Shown piece after piece: positions 1 to 5,252 of a stretch of 5,349 bases of DNA (position 1 is its first letter; every line of letters starts with the position of its first letter). The position numbers and the translations under genes are program-made. The stretch comes from Acidimicrobiia bacterium (GTDB lineage: Bacteria; Actinomycetota; Acidimicrobiia; IMCC26256): contig JALRDW010000167.1 in assembly GCA_023262065.1 (NCBI GenBank), forward strand, positions 1 through 5,349, in the 5' to 3' direction. A model generated the notes under the pieces. It worked only from the letters and a program-made list of their open reading frames with translations, made no database searches and had not been told where the DNA came from.

Positions 1-284
1 TTGGCCGGATCCGCATCGTTGATCGGGTCGGCGATGGGCAGCACCGGGGCGAGGACCGCGGCGAGGAACAGCAGCACCATCCACCCGATCGCGAGCCACG
101 CGCCGACGGTGAGTCCATGCTGCTTGACCTTGACCGAGCCGGCCTGGACCGCGGCGAAGTGCTGCGTCGCGGTGTCCGTCGGGACATCGTGGGCGCGCTC
201 GTCCCCGACGAGCGTCTGGATGAGTTCCTCCCCGTGGTCGGGGAGCTGGTCGGGTCCGACCGTGTCAGGCGACTGCTCGGGCAT
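1..284 (-). CDS. DppC/OppC-type ABC transporter permease, N-terminal part (runs off left edge)
   Basis: This is the start of the second inner-membrane permease of a peptide/solute ABC importer; 94 codons are inside the window and the frame is open to the edge. It begins MPEQSPDTVG. A hydrophilic, acidic cytoplasmic stretch (about residues 1-58) is followed by one clear membrane segment (about 61-82, GAWLAIGWMVLLFLAAVLAP) and then PIADPINDADPA, which matches the short post-TM1 proline/aspartate stretch usual in DppC/OppC proteins. The ATG at 284 overlaps the end of the upstream permease gene by 20 nt in another frame, which suggests translational coupling. The ribosome site is weak (GGATCCGGA just before ATG). 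No other in-frame ATG occurs before Met69, inside the membrane segment, so this start is well constrained. The N-terminal cytoplasmic extension of nearly 60 residues is rather long. Most of the protein, including the EAA loop that contacts the ATPase, lies outside the window, so the assignment rests on position, overlap and the first membrane segment. Confidence 0.85.
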   Translation of the reverse strand, partial: MPEQSPDTVGPDQLPDHGEELIQTLVGDERAHDVPTDTATQHFAAVQAGSVKVKQHGLTVGAWLAIGWMVLLFLAAVLAPVLPIADPINDADPA

Positions 285-1221
285 TCCGGATCCGGGGGTC
301 GAGGACGGAGTAGAGGATGTCGATGATGAAGTTGATCACCACGTACAGGATGGCGACGATCGCCACGTAGGACTGCAGCGCCGGGTACTGCTTGGCCAGG
401 ATCGCCTCGGTGATCCGCTTGCCGAGGCCGGGGACCCCGAAGACGTTCTCGACCACGAGCGCGCCGCCGATGAGGGCGCCCACGTTGAGGCCGGCCACCG
501 TGAGCAGGGTGAGGCTGGAGGGGCGGAGCGCGTGGCGCCACAGGACCCGTCGGGTCGAGATGCCCTTGGCCTTCGCCGTGGTGATGAAGTCCTCCTGGAG
601 GGTGGCGATCATGTCGGAACGCAGCAGCCGCATGTAGACGGCGATCTGGCCGACGGTGAGCGCCATCACCGGCATGAGCATGTAGCGCCAGTTCTCCGCC
701 GGGTTGAGCGGGAACGGGATGACGTTCGACTGGGTCGGCAGCCACTGCCACTTCGCACCGACGTAGATGGCGAGCAGGAGCGCGACGACGAAGTTGGGCA
801 GTGCGAGGAGGGCGAACATGGTCGCGTTCGCGCTGCGGTCGTAGCGGCTGCCCTTGCGGTAGGCGGTCGTCACGCCGAGCGGGATCGCGATGAGCAGGGC
901 CCAGATCTGCGCGTACACCATGAGCTCGAGCGACACCGGGAGCGACTGCTTCAGCACGGTGTTCACCGACTGCTTCGAGTCGTAGTACTGACCGAAGTCG
1001 CCCTGCAGGAAGTTGCCCAGCCACTTCACGTACTGCTGGGCCGTCGACTGGTCGAGGCCGAGGTCGGCCCGCAGCTCCGCCTTCTGCTGCTCGGTGCCGA
1101 ACGGGATGATCTTCGAGACGGGATCACCCGGCTGCAGCTTCGTCAGCATGAAGGTGATGAAGGTGACGACGATGACCACCAGGACGAGCCGGAGGAACTT
1201 CAGGGTGAACGTACGCAGCAT
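265..1221 (-). CDS. DppB/OppB-type ABC transporter permease
   Basis: This 318-residue integral membrane protein is one half of the translocation channel of a peptide/nickel/solute ABC importer. Six hydrophobic segments are visible at about 9-29, 98-121, 133-155, 178-198, 239-258 and 285-307. The long extracytoplasmic stretch after TM1 holds LQPGDPV (29-35) and the LGLDQ element (54-58), both typical of the DppB subfamily. The cytoplasmic EAA-type loop that docks on the ATPase spans about 209-235, with FITTAKAKGIS and the conserved Gly220. Family signatures ENVFGVPGLG (258-267) and LDPRIR (307-312) follow near the C-terminus. The length is normal for the family. The start is supported by a good ribosome site, GGAGGG, 8 nt upstream. 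The gene lies 60 nt after the substrate-binding protein gene on the same strand and overlaps the next permease gene by 20 nt, so the three form one operon. The substrate cannot be read from the permease; dipeptide, oligopeptide or another small solute are all possible. Confidence 0.95.
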   Translation of the reverse strand: MLRTFTLKFLRLVLVVIVVTFITFMLTKLQPGDPVSKIIPFGTEQQKAELRADLGLDQSTAQQYVKWLGNFLQGDFGQYYDSKQSVNTVLKQSLPVSLELMVYAQIWALLIAIPLGVTTAYRKGSRYDRSANATMFALLALPNFVVALLLAIYVGAKWQWLPTQSNVIPFPLNPAENWRYMLMPVMALTVGQIAVYMRLLRSDMIATLQEDFITTAKAKGISTRRVLWRHALRPSSLTLLTVAGLNVGALIGGALVVENVFGVPGLGKRITEAILAKQYPALQSYVAIVAILYVVINFIIDILYSVLDPRIRNARAVA

Positions 1222-1229
1222 GCGATCAG

Positions 1230-1235
1230 CCCTCC
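1230..1235 (-). promoter_or_regulatory. Ribosome binding site of the DppB-type permease
   Basis: The minus strand reads GGAGGG here, with 8 nt separating it from the ATG at 1221. It is the clearest Shine-Dalgarno sequence in the window and fixes the permease start. The 60-nt gap between the binding-protein stop and this gene shows no stem-loop with a T run, so readthrough from the upstream gene is expected. Confidence 0.8.
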
Positions 1236-1281
1236 GTCCTGTCTCCGGCCCGTCCCAGTGATCCCGTCGTCCTGATGGTGC

Positions 1282-2910
1282 CTACTTCTTGGTCAGGCCG
1301 AGCAGGGAGTGGAAGCCCACGAGCACGTTGGCCGGCTTCTCCTTGCCGGGCTGGCCGGCCTCGTTCGGCAGGTTCGGGCCGAGGACGCCCTTGACGCCCT
1401 TGGATGCGATGAACCAGTCCGTGTACCAGGACCAGTAGTTGTAGATCTTCGTCGACAGCTGCTTGACGAACGTCTCGTAGTCCGCCTTGCGGGCGGCCGG
1501 GTCGGCCTCGGAGCGTCCGTCGTCCAGCGCCGCGTCGACCACCGGGTCACTGATCTTGTTGAAGTTCACCGGCGAGCCCGAGTGGAACCAGACGTAGAGC
1601 GTGTCCGGGTCAGCACCGGGGTAGTTCCGCCAGAGGAAGGAGTCGACCTGGCCGCCGATGGCCTGGCTGATGATCTGAGCCTGGTCGACCGGCTGGGGCA
1701 GGTTGACCTTGACGCCGATCTTCGAGGCCTGCCGCTTCAGCTCCTGCGCGAGCGCCTGCGTGCTCGGGTCGAAGGTGGACTGCAGGTTGAACTCGAACTT
1801 GCCGCCGTGGGAGGCCTTGTACTCCTTGACGAGCTTCTTGGCCTTCGGGATGTTCGGCTTCGCCGGGTAGCCCGGGTTCTTCACGTAGCCGAGCACCTTC
1901 TTGTCGACGACCTGGTTCGTGATCTCGCCGCCCGGGTTCGCGATGGCGAGGAACTTGGTCCGGTCGAGGCCGAGCGCGAGCGCCGTGCGGGCCCCCTCGT
2001 CGTCGAACGGCGGACGGGTCACGTTGATGAGCACCTGCGAGATCTCGCGGTACCCCTTCGGCTCCTTCGTCACCGTGACGCCGGAGAAGCCATTCACCGT
2101 CTTGAGGTCCTTGCCCCCGCTGGAGTGCACGAGGTCGAACTGGCCGCCCTGCAGGCCGTTGAGGCGCTGGGTCGAGTCGCCCTGCACCTTCCAGTTGATG
2201 CCGTCGGCCTTCGGGAAGCCCTTGCGCCAGTAGCCCTTGTTGCGGACCACGGAGACGTCTCCGGTCGACGGGTCGAAGGACTTCTTCTTGAACGGCCCGG
2301 TGCCGATGAGCTCGGTGTCGCAGTCCGCCGAGTTCAGCTGGGCGGGGGCCGCGATGCCGGTGCGACCGGTGGTCCAGAGGTACCACGGGAAGGCGACCCA
2401 CGGCTTCTTCATGGTGACCTTGACGGTCATCGGGTCGACGACGTCCACCTGGCCCATGTTCGAGAACACGAACTGCAGGAGGATGCCCTCCTTCCACTTG
2501 TCCATGTTCAGCTTGAGTGCCGCCGCGTCCAGCGGGGTGCCGTCGTGGAACTTCACGCCGTCGCGCAGCGCGATGGTCCACTCCGAGTAGTCGGCGTTGG
2601 GGGTCACGCTCTTGGCCAGGTACGGGGAGACCGTGCCCTTGTTGGTCGGGTACGTGATCGTGTCGTACATCGACTGCATGATCATGATCCCGGAGATCGC
2701 GGCCTGCGTCTTGTACGGGCAGAACTGCGTCGTCTTGCCCTCGACGCCGTAGGTGATCACCCCGCCGCCGCCGGCCTTGCCGGTGGCCGCGGTGCGGGTC
2801 GGCGCCGCCTGGGCGACGCCTCCGAACCCGACGGTCCCGGCGACGAGCGCTGCCGTGGTGATGGCGCTGGTGAGCGCGCCCCGACGGCCAGTGAGTCGGA
2901 CCTTCCGCAC
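1282..2910 (-). CDS. Family-5 extracellular solute-binding protein of a peptide-type ABC importer
   Basis: This 542-residue protein (from the GTG at 2910) is the extracytoplasmic receptor that delivers substrate to the two permeases encoded just downstream. Residues 1-35 form a Sec-type signal peptide: basic RKVRLTGRR, a hydrophobic core ending VGFGGV, and an AQA cleavage site before APTRT. There is no lipobox cysteine. SBP_bac_5 hallmarks appear in order: the start of the mature fold at GVITYGVEGKTTQF (about 50-63), FHDGTPLDA (121-129), GTGPF (203-207), NKGYWRKGFPKADG (224-237), LALGLDRTKF (310-319) and a late QVDSFLWRNYPGADP segment (421-435). Only two cysteines are present (64 and 197); they might form a disulfide. 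The length is normal for the family. GTG is preferred over an ATG at 2964 because the 18 extra residues would precede an already complete signal peptide, and the GTG has a G-rich ribosome site (GGGGGGA) just upstream. I count about 48 lysines, far more than in the other genes here. Peptides are the likely ligand class, but nickel, sugars or other solutes bind members of this family. Confidence 0.95.
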   Translation of the reverse strand: MRKVRLTGRRGALTSAITTAALVAGTVGFGGVAQAAPTRTAATGKAGGGGVITYGVEGKTTQFCPYKTQAAISGIMIMQSMYDTITYPTNKGTVSPYLAKSVTPNADYSEWTIALRDGVKFHDGTPLDAAALKLNMDKWKEGILLQFVFSNMGQVDVVDPMTVKVTMKKPWVAFPWYLWTTGRTGIAAPAQLNSADCDTELIGTGPFKKKSFDPSTGDVSVVRNKGYWRKGFPKADGINWKVQGDSTQRLNGLQGGQFDLVHSSGGKDLKTVNGFSGVTVTKEPKGYREISQVLINVTRPPFDDEGARTALALGLDRTKFLAIANPGGEITNQVVDKKVLGYVKNPGYPAKPNIPKAKKLVKEYKASHGGKFEFNLQSTFDPSTQALAQELKRQASKIGVKVNLPQPVDQAQIISQAIGGQVDSFLWRNYPGADPDTLYVWFHSGSPVNFNKISDPVVDAALDDGRSEADPAARKADYETFVKQLSTKIYNYWSWYTDWFIASKGVKGVLGPNLPNEAGQPGKEKPANVLVGFHSLLGLTKK

Positions 2911-2913
2911 GAT

Positions 2914-2920
2914 TCCCCCC
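2914..2920 (-). promoter_or_regulatory. G-rich ribosome binding site deciding the GTG start of the solute-binding protein
   Basis: The minus strand reads GGGGGGA followed by ATC and the GTG at 2910. It is an imperfect Shine-Dalgarno match with short spacing, but nothing better precedes any other in-frame start, and this start gives a standard signal peptide. Confidence 0.55.
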
Positions 2921-2934
2921 GTGTGGTCGTGGAT

Positions 2935-3009
2935 GGGGCGACGCCCCGATGGTGCGGCGCACATCTCCGTGCACCGAGTGCTCCCGGTGGCCTGGACCGG
3001 CCCCGGAAG
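2935..3009 (-). promoter_or_regulatory. Potentially structured 5' leader of the importer operon
   Basis: If transcription begins about 7 nt after the -10 box, near position 3009, the mRNA leader is about 100 nt. Three short hairpins can be drawn in transcript order: a 5-bp stem CCGGT/ACCGG with a 7-nt loop (3000-2984); a GGTGC/GCACC stem (2975-2951), which competes with a smaller GTGC/GCAC stem (2962-2952); and GGGGC/GCCCC with a 3-nt loop (2947-2935), ending about 15 nt before the ribosome site. I do not recognise a known riboswitch or peptide leader. Short GC stems are common by chance in DNA this rich in GC, so a regulatory role is inference. Confidence 0.25.
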
Positions 3010-3015
3010 CGCCCG

Positions 3016-3044
3016 AACCTAGGGAAGCGCGCCTTGGTTGTCAA
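3016..3044 (-). promoter_or_regulatory. Sigma70-type promoter of the importer operon
   Basis: On the minus strand a perfect -35 hexamer TTGACA (3044-3039) is followed by a 17-nt spacer and the -10 hexamer TAGGTT (3021-3016). The optimal spacing and the position ahead of the binding-protein gene, in DNA where AT-rich hexamers are rare, make this a strong candidate. The expected transcription start is near 3009. It probably drives all three importer genes seen here and those beyond the left edge. Confidence 0.8.
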
Positions 3045-3046
3045 AC

Positions 3047-3057
3047 GCCATCATGGC
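3047..3057. promoter_or_regulatory. Palindrome next to the importer -35 box (possible operator)
   Basis: GCCATCATGGC is a perfect inverted repeat of two 5-bp arms around one central base. It lies 2 nt upstream of the TTGACA box of the importer promoter, a position where activators or repressors often bind. It is short and no regulator gene is visible in the window, so this is only a candidate. Confidence 0.25.
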
Positions 3058-3147
3058 CGCTCCGGCCCCTACGCGCACGGCAGGTCACGGCCGGCGTCGC
3101 GGGTCCGGCGGCGACCCGGCGCGGTGTGCGCGGCGCCGGTCGGACGT

Positions 3148-3159
3148 GGACGCGCGTCC
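3148..3159. promoter_or_regulatory. 12-bp perfect palindrome upstream of the ribosome-rescue gene (possible operator)
   Basis: GGACGCGCGTCC is self-complementary over 12 bp. Its right edge is 24 nt upstream of the proposed -10 element of the rescue-factor gene, that is, just upstream of where a -35 box would lie. Palindromes made of G and C arise often by chance in such DNA, so the evidence is positional only. Confidence 0.2.
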
Positions 3160-3183
3160 TCGGGGGGCCATGGCGCGCGCGGG

Positions 3184-3189
3184 TAGCGT
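3184..3189 (+). promoter_or_regulatory. -10 element of a probable leaderless promoter for the ArfB-like gene
   Basis: TAGCGT fits the actinobacterial TAnnnT -10 pattern and is followed by 7 nt and then GTG at 3197. That is the distance at which RNA polymerase starts transcription, so the first base of the mRNA would be the first base of the start codon. No clear -35 hexamer is seen around 3161-3166, and no Shine-Dalgarno sequence precedes the GTG, both usual for leaderless genes. Confidence 0.6.
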
Positions 3190-3196
3190 CGCCGCC

Positions 3197-3631
3197 GTGG
3201 CGGGCGATGCGACCGACGATCCCGCGGGCCTGCGCGTGACCCCTCGGCTCACCCTGCCCTGGGGCGAGATCGTGGTGCGCGCCACCACGTCCGGCGGGCC
3301 GGGCGGCCAGCACGCCAACGTCACCCGGTCGGCGGTGGTCGCGACCTTCGACGTCCGGGCCTCGGGTGCCCTCGGCCCCCGGCAGCGGGAGCGACTCCTC
3401 GACCGCCTCGGCCCGGTCGTGCGGGCCACCTCGGCCGACACCCGGTCCCAGGCCCGGAACCGGGCGATCGCCCTCGACCGGTTGCGGATCCGCATCGCCG
3501 AGGGCCTGCGTCGGGACCCGCCGCGGCGCCCGACCCGCCCGGCCCCCGCGGCCCGCCGGGCCCGGGTCGCCGACAAGCGGCGGCGCGGCGAGGTCAAGCG
3601 GGGCCGGGGTCGGCCCGGGCCCGAGGACTGA
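3197..3631 (+). CDS. arfB: ArfB/YaeJ-like peptidyl-tRNA hydrolase (alternative ribosome-rescue factor)
   Basis: The 144-residue product belongs to the codon-independent release-factor family that hydrolyses peptidyl-tRNA on ribosomes stalled at mRNA ends. The catalytic GGQ loop is at residues 36-38 within SGGPGGQHANVTRS, followed by the conserved strand VVATFDVRASG. RSQARNR (83-89) matches the family element before the last helix. The C-terminal stretch (about 105-144) contains RRPTRPAPAARRARVADKRR and further Arg/Lys pairs; in Escherichia coli ArfB the matching basic tail enters the empty mRNA channel of the 30S subunit. The order and length agree with that 140-residue protein, and there is no stop-codon recognition domain as in RF1/RF2. 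The family's Val-Asn-Lys after GGQ-His is Ala-Asn-Val here. GTG 3197 is chosen because it gives the family length and sits 7 nt after a TAnnnT element. ATG 3170 would add nine residues and is the main alternative; the frame is open upstream to ATG 3038, but that arginine-rich extension has no family counterpart. Confidence 0.88.
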   Translation: MAGDATDDPAGLRVTPRLTLPWGEIVVRATTSGGPGGQHANVTRSAVVATFDVRASGALGPRQRERLLDRLGPVVRATSADTRSQARNRAIALDRLRIRIAEGLRRDPPRRPTRPAPAARRARVADKRRRGEVKRGRGRPGPED

Positions 3632-3692
3632 TCCCCGCCGACGGATCCGGACGGATGGACCTCCGGCCCTGCCGATCGGGCACCCACCCCGG

Positions 3693-3698
3693 TACCCT
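3693..3698 (+). promoter_or_regulatory. -10 element of a probable leaderless promoter for the WS/DGAT gene
   Basis: TACCCT, a TAnnnT match, is followed by exactly 6 nt and the ATG at 3705. No Shine-Dalgarno sequence lies before the ATG. A weak -35 candidate, TGCCGA at 3670-3675, would give a 17-nt spacer. This mirrors the arrangement ahead of the upstream rescue-factor gene and implies that the acyltransferase has its own promoter despite the 73-nt gap. Confidence 0.6.
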
Positions 3699-3704
3699 GC
3701 GGGC

Positions 3705-5231
3705 ATGGAGCGACTCAGTGGACTGGATGCGGCGTTCCTCGCCCTCGAGACCCCGGCGGACCACATGCACGTCATGGCGGTCGCAGTCCTCGACCCGCGC
3801 ACCAGCCCGGGGGGCTTCACGGCCGCGACCGTGAAGCGCCTCGTTGAGGAGCGGCTCCCGAACATCCCGGCCTTCCGGCGTCGCATCGTCGAGGTGCCGT
3901 TCAACCTGCACCACCCCCTGTGGGTGGAGGACCCCGACTTCGACCTCGACTACCACGTGCGCCAGATGGCGGTGATCGCCCCCGGCGGGACGCGCGAGCT
4001 CGCGGCCCTCGTCGGCGACATCGCCTCCTGGCCGCTCGACCGGACGCGCCCGCTCTGGCAGCTCTGGGTCGTCGAGGGGCTCGAGGACGGCAACGTCGGT
4101 CTCATCGCCAAGGTGCACCACTCGGCCATCGACGGCGCAGCGGGCGTCGACGTCCTCGCACAGCTCGTCGATCTCGAGCCGACCCAGCCGCGGGCCGAGC
4201 CGGACGAGCTCGAGCCGTGGCGGCCCGACCGGGTGCCCTCGGACATCGAGATGATCGTCGGCTCGATGGTGTCGATCGCCAAGCGCCCGGTGCAGATGGC
4301 GCGGGCGGGCCTGCACCTCACACGGGGGCTCGTGCGGCTCGGCCAGCGCGCCCGTGAGGGATCGATGAGCGGTGGAGCCGCTCCCTTCACGGCACCGAGG
4401 CTCACGTGGAACGGGTCGATCACCCCGCATCGTCGCGTCGCGTTCGCCACGATCTCCCTCGCCGACGTCAAGGAGGTCAAGGACGCCTTCGGGGTGACGG
4501 TGAACGACGTGGTGCTCGCGATGGTCGCCGGCGCGCTCCGGCGGTACCTCGAGGCCCGGGACGAGCTCCCGGACCGTCCCCTCGTGGCGGTGGTGCCGAC
4601 GAACGAGCGCACCGAGTCGACCCAGGGCGTCGTCGGCAACGTCGTCTCGGCGATGTTCGCGTCCCTGCCCTCCGAGCAGGCCGACCCGGTGGCGAGACTC
4701 GCAGCGGTCGCCGAATCGATGTCCGTGGCCAAGCGGACCCACCGCGACATCGGCGGGACGCTCCTCGGTGAGTGGGCCGAGGTCGCCACCGCGCCGATCC
4801 TGCAGAACGGCATCCAGCTCTACCGCCGATTCGCGGACCGGGTGCGCCCGATCCACAACCTCGTGATCTCGAACGTGCCGGGCCCGCCGGTCCCGGTGTA
4901 CATGGCCGGGGCCCAGGTCGTGAGCCTGGTCCCGATGGGTCCGATCTTCGACGGGGCCGGGCTCAACGTCACGGTGCTGTCGTACCTCGACCGGGTCGAC
5001 GTCGGGTTCATGGCCTGCCGGGAGACGGTGCCCGGGGTCTGGGGCATGGCCACGGCGGTACCCGACGCGATGGCCGAACTCGTCGCGGCGGCGCGCGCGG
5101 CGACGAGCGGCGAGCGGCACGCCGAGATCGACGAGGAGCTCTCCGAGGCGTCGCTCCCCGTCGCCGTCGAGGTCGACCTCACCGACGGTGCGGCGGACCT
5201 CGTGGCCGACGCGTACCCGGACGCGGGCTGA
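3705..5231 (+). CDS. Wax ester synthase / diacylglycerol acyltransferase (WS/DGAT family)
   Basis: This 508-residue enzyme is predicted to transfer acyl groups from acyl-CoA to diacylglycerol or long-chain alcohols, making triacylglycerol or wax ester; related actinobacterial proteins act at the membrane or lipid-droplet surface. The N-terminus MERLSGLDAAFLALETP is the family signature and fixes the ATG. Further landmarks are PLW (116-118), the catalytic HHSAIDG (138-144, the HHxxxDG motif with the general-base His139 and Asp143 intact), NDVVLA (267-272) after the linker, SNVPGP (389-394) and the late LNVTVLSYLDRVDVGF strand region (420-435). Both halves of the acyltransferase fold are therefore complete. 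From about residue 470 the protein ends in an acidic tail (roughly 13 Asp/Glu in 39 residues) that I do not associate with the family core. The gene follows the rescue-factor gene on the same strand but has its own probable promoter. Actinobacteria often carry many paralogues and some are not active in storage-lipid synthesis, so the true substrate is open. Confidence 0.95.
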   Translation: MERLSGLDAAFLALETPADHMHVMAVAVLDPRTSPGGFTAATVKRLVEERLPNIPAFRRRIVEVPFNLHHPLWVEDPDFDLDYHVRQMAVIAPGGTRELAALVGDIASWPLDRTRPLWQLWVVEGLEDGNVGLIAKVHHSAIDGAAGVDVLAQLVDLEPTQPRAEPDELEPWRPDRVPSDIEMIVGSMVSIAKRPVQMARAGLHLTRGLVRLGQRAREGSMSGGAAPFTAPRLTWNGSITPHRRVAFATISLADVKEVKDAFGVTVNDVVLAMVAGALRRYLEARDELPDRPLVAVVPTNERTESTQGVVGNVVSAMFASLPSEQADPVARLAAVAESMSVAKRTHRDIGGTLLGEWAEVATAPILQNGIQLYRRFADRVRPIHNLVISNVPGPPVPVYMAGAQVVSLVPMGPIFDGAGLNVTVLSYLDRVDVGFMACRETVPGVWGMATAVPDAMAELVAAARAATSGERHAEIDEELSEASLPVAVEVDLTDGAADLVADAYPDAG

Positions 5232-5235
5232 CGCC

Positions 5236-5252
5236 GCGCCCGGGCGCCGGGC
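5236..5252. terminator. GC-rich inverted repeat between convergent genes (weak terminator candidate)
   Basis: The 20-nt gap between two convergent stop codons contains a 12-bp perfect palindrome, GCGCCCGGGCGC (5236-5247). An overlapping hairpin GCCCG/CGGGC with a 5-nt loop (5238-5252) is also possible. There is no T run on either side, so if it stops transcription it does so by pausing or with help, not as a classic intrinsic terminator. Confidence 0.25.

Noticed and set aside
1..1275. A long plus-strand open frame opposite both permease genes
   Set aside because: The opposite strand encodes two well-supported permeases; the plus-strand product is a run of His/Asp/Arg/Glu-rich sequence typical of an antisense shadow.
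1222..1281. A terminator between the binding-protein and permease genes
   Set aside because: The 60-nt gap contains a short repeated CAGGACG but no stable stem-loop or T run; partial attenuation cannot be excluded but nothing supports it.
2911..2964. An upstream ATG at 2964 that would lengthen the solute-binding protein by 18 residues
   Set aside because: The extra residues would precede a complete signal peptide, and the GTG at 2910 has a G-rich ribosome site and fits the normal n-region.
1309..3186. A 625-codon open frame on the plus strand opposite the solute-binding protein
   Set aside because: It is antisense to a gene with clear family motifs, has long low-complexity Arg/Val/Leu/Asp stretches and shows no recognisable domain. 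High-GC codon bias commonly opens such mirror frames.
3038..3196. Upstream starts (ATG 3038, ATG 3053, ATG 3170) for the rescue-factor gene
   Set aside because: The added sequence is arginine-rich and not part of the ArfB family, and ATG 3038 lies inside the importer promoter. ATG 3170 remains a minor alternative, but a G run only 2 nt before it is too close for a good ribosome site.
3642..3666. Inverted repeat CCGGA/TCCGG between the rescue-factor and acyltransferase genes
   Set aside because: The 5-bp stem has a 10-nt loop and no T run; it is within chance expectation for this base composition.
3366..3704. An N-terminal extension of the acyltransferase frame back to 3366
   Set aside because: It overlaps the ArfB-like gene in another frame, is low-complexity Pro/Arg/Gly, and the family N-terminus starts exactly at the ATG at 3705.
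3594..5120. A 508-codon minus-strand open frame opposite the acyltransferase
   Set aside because: The product is rich in His, Arg and Asp without any motif, while the plus strand has intact WS/DGAT signatures along its full length.
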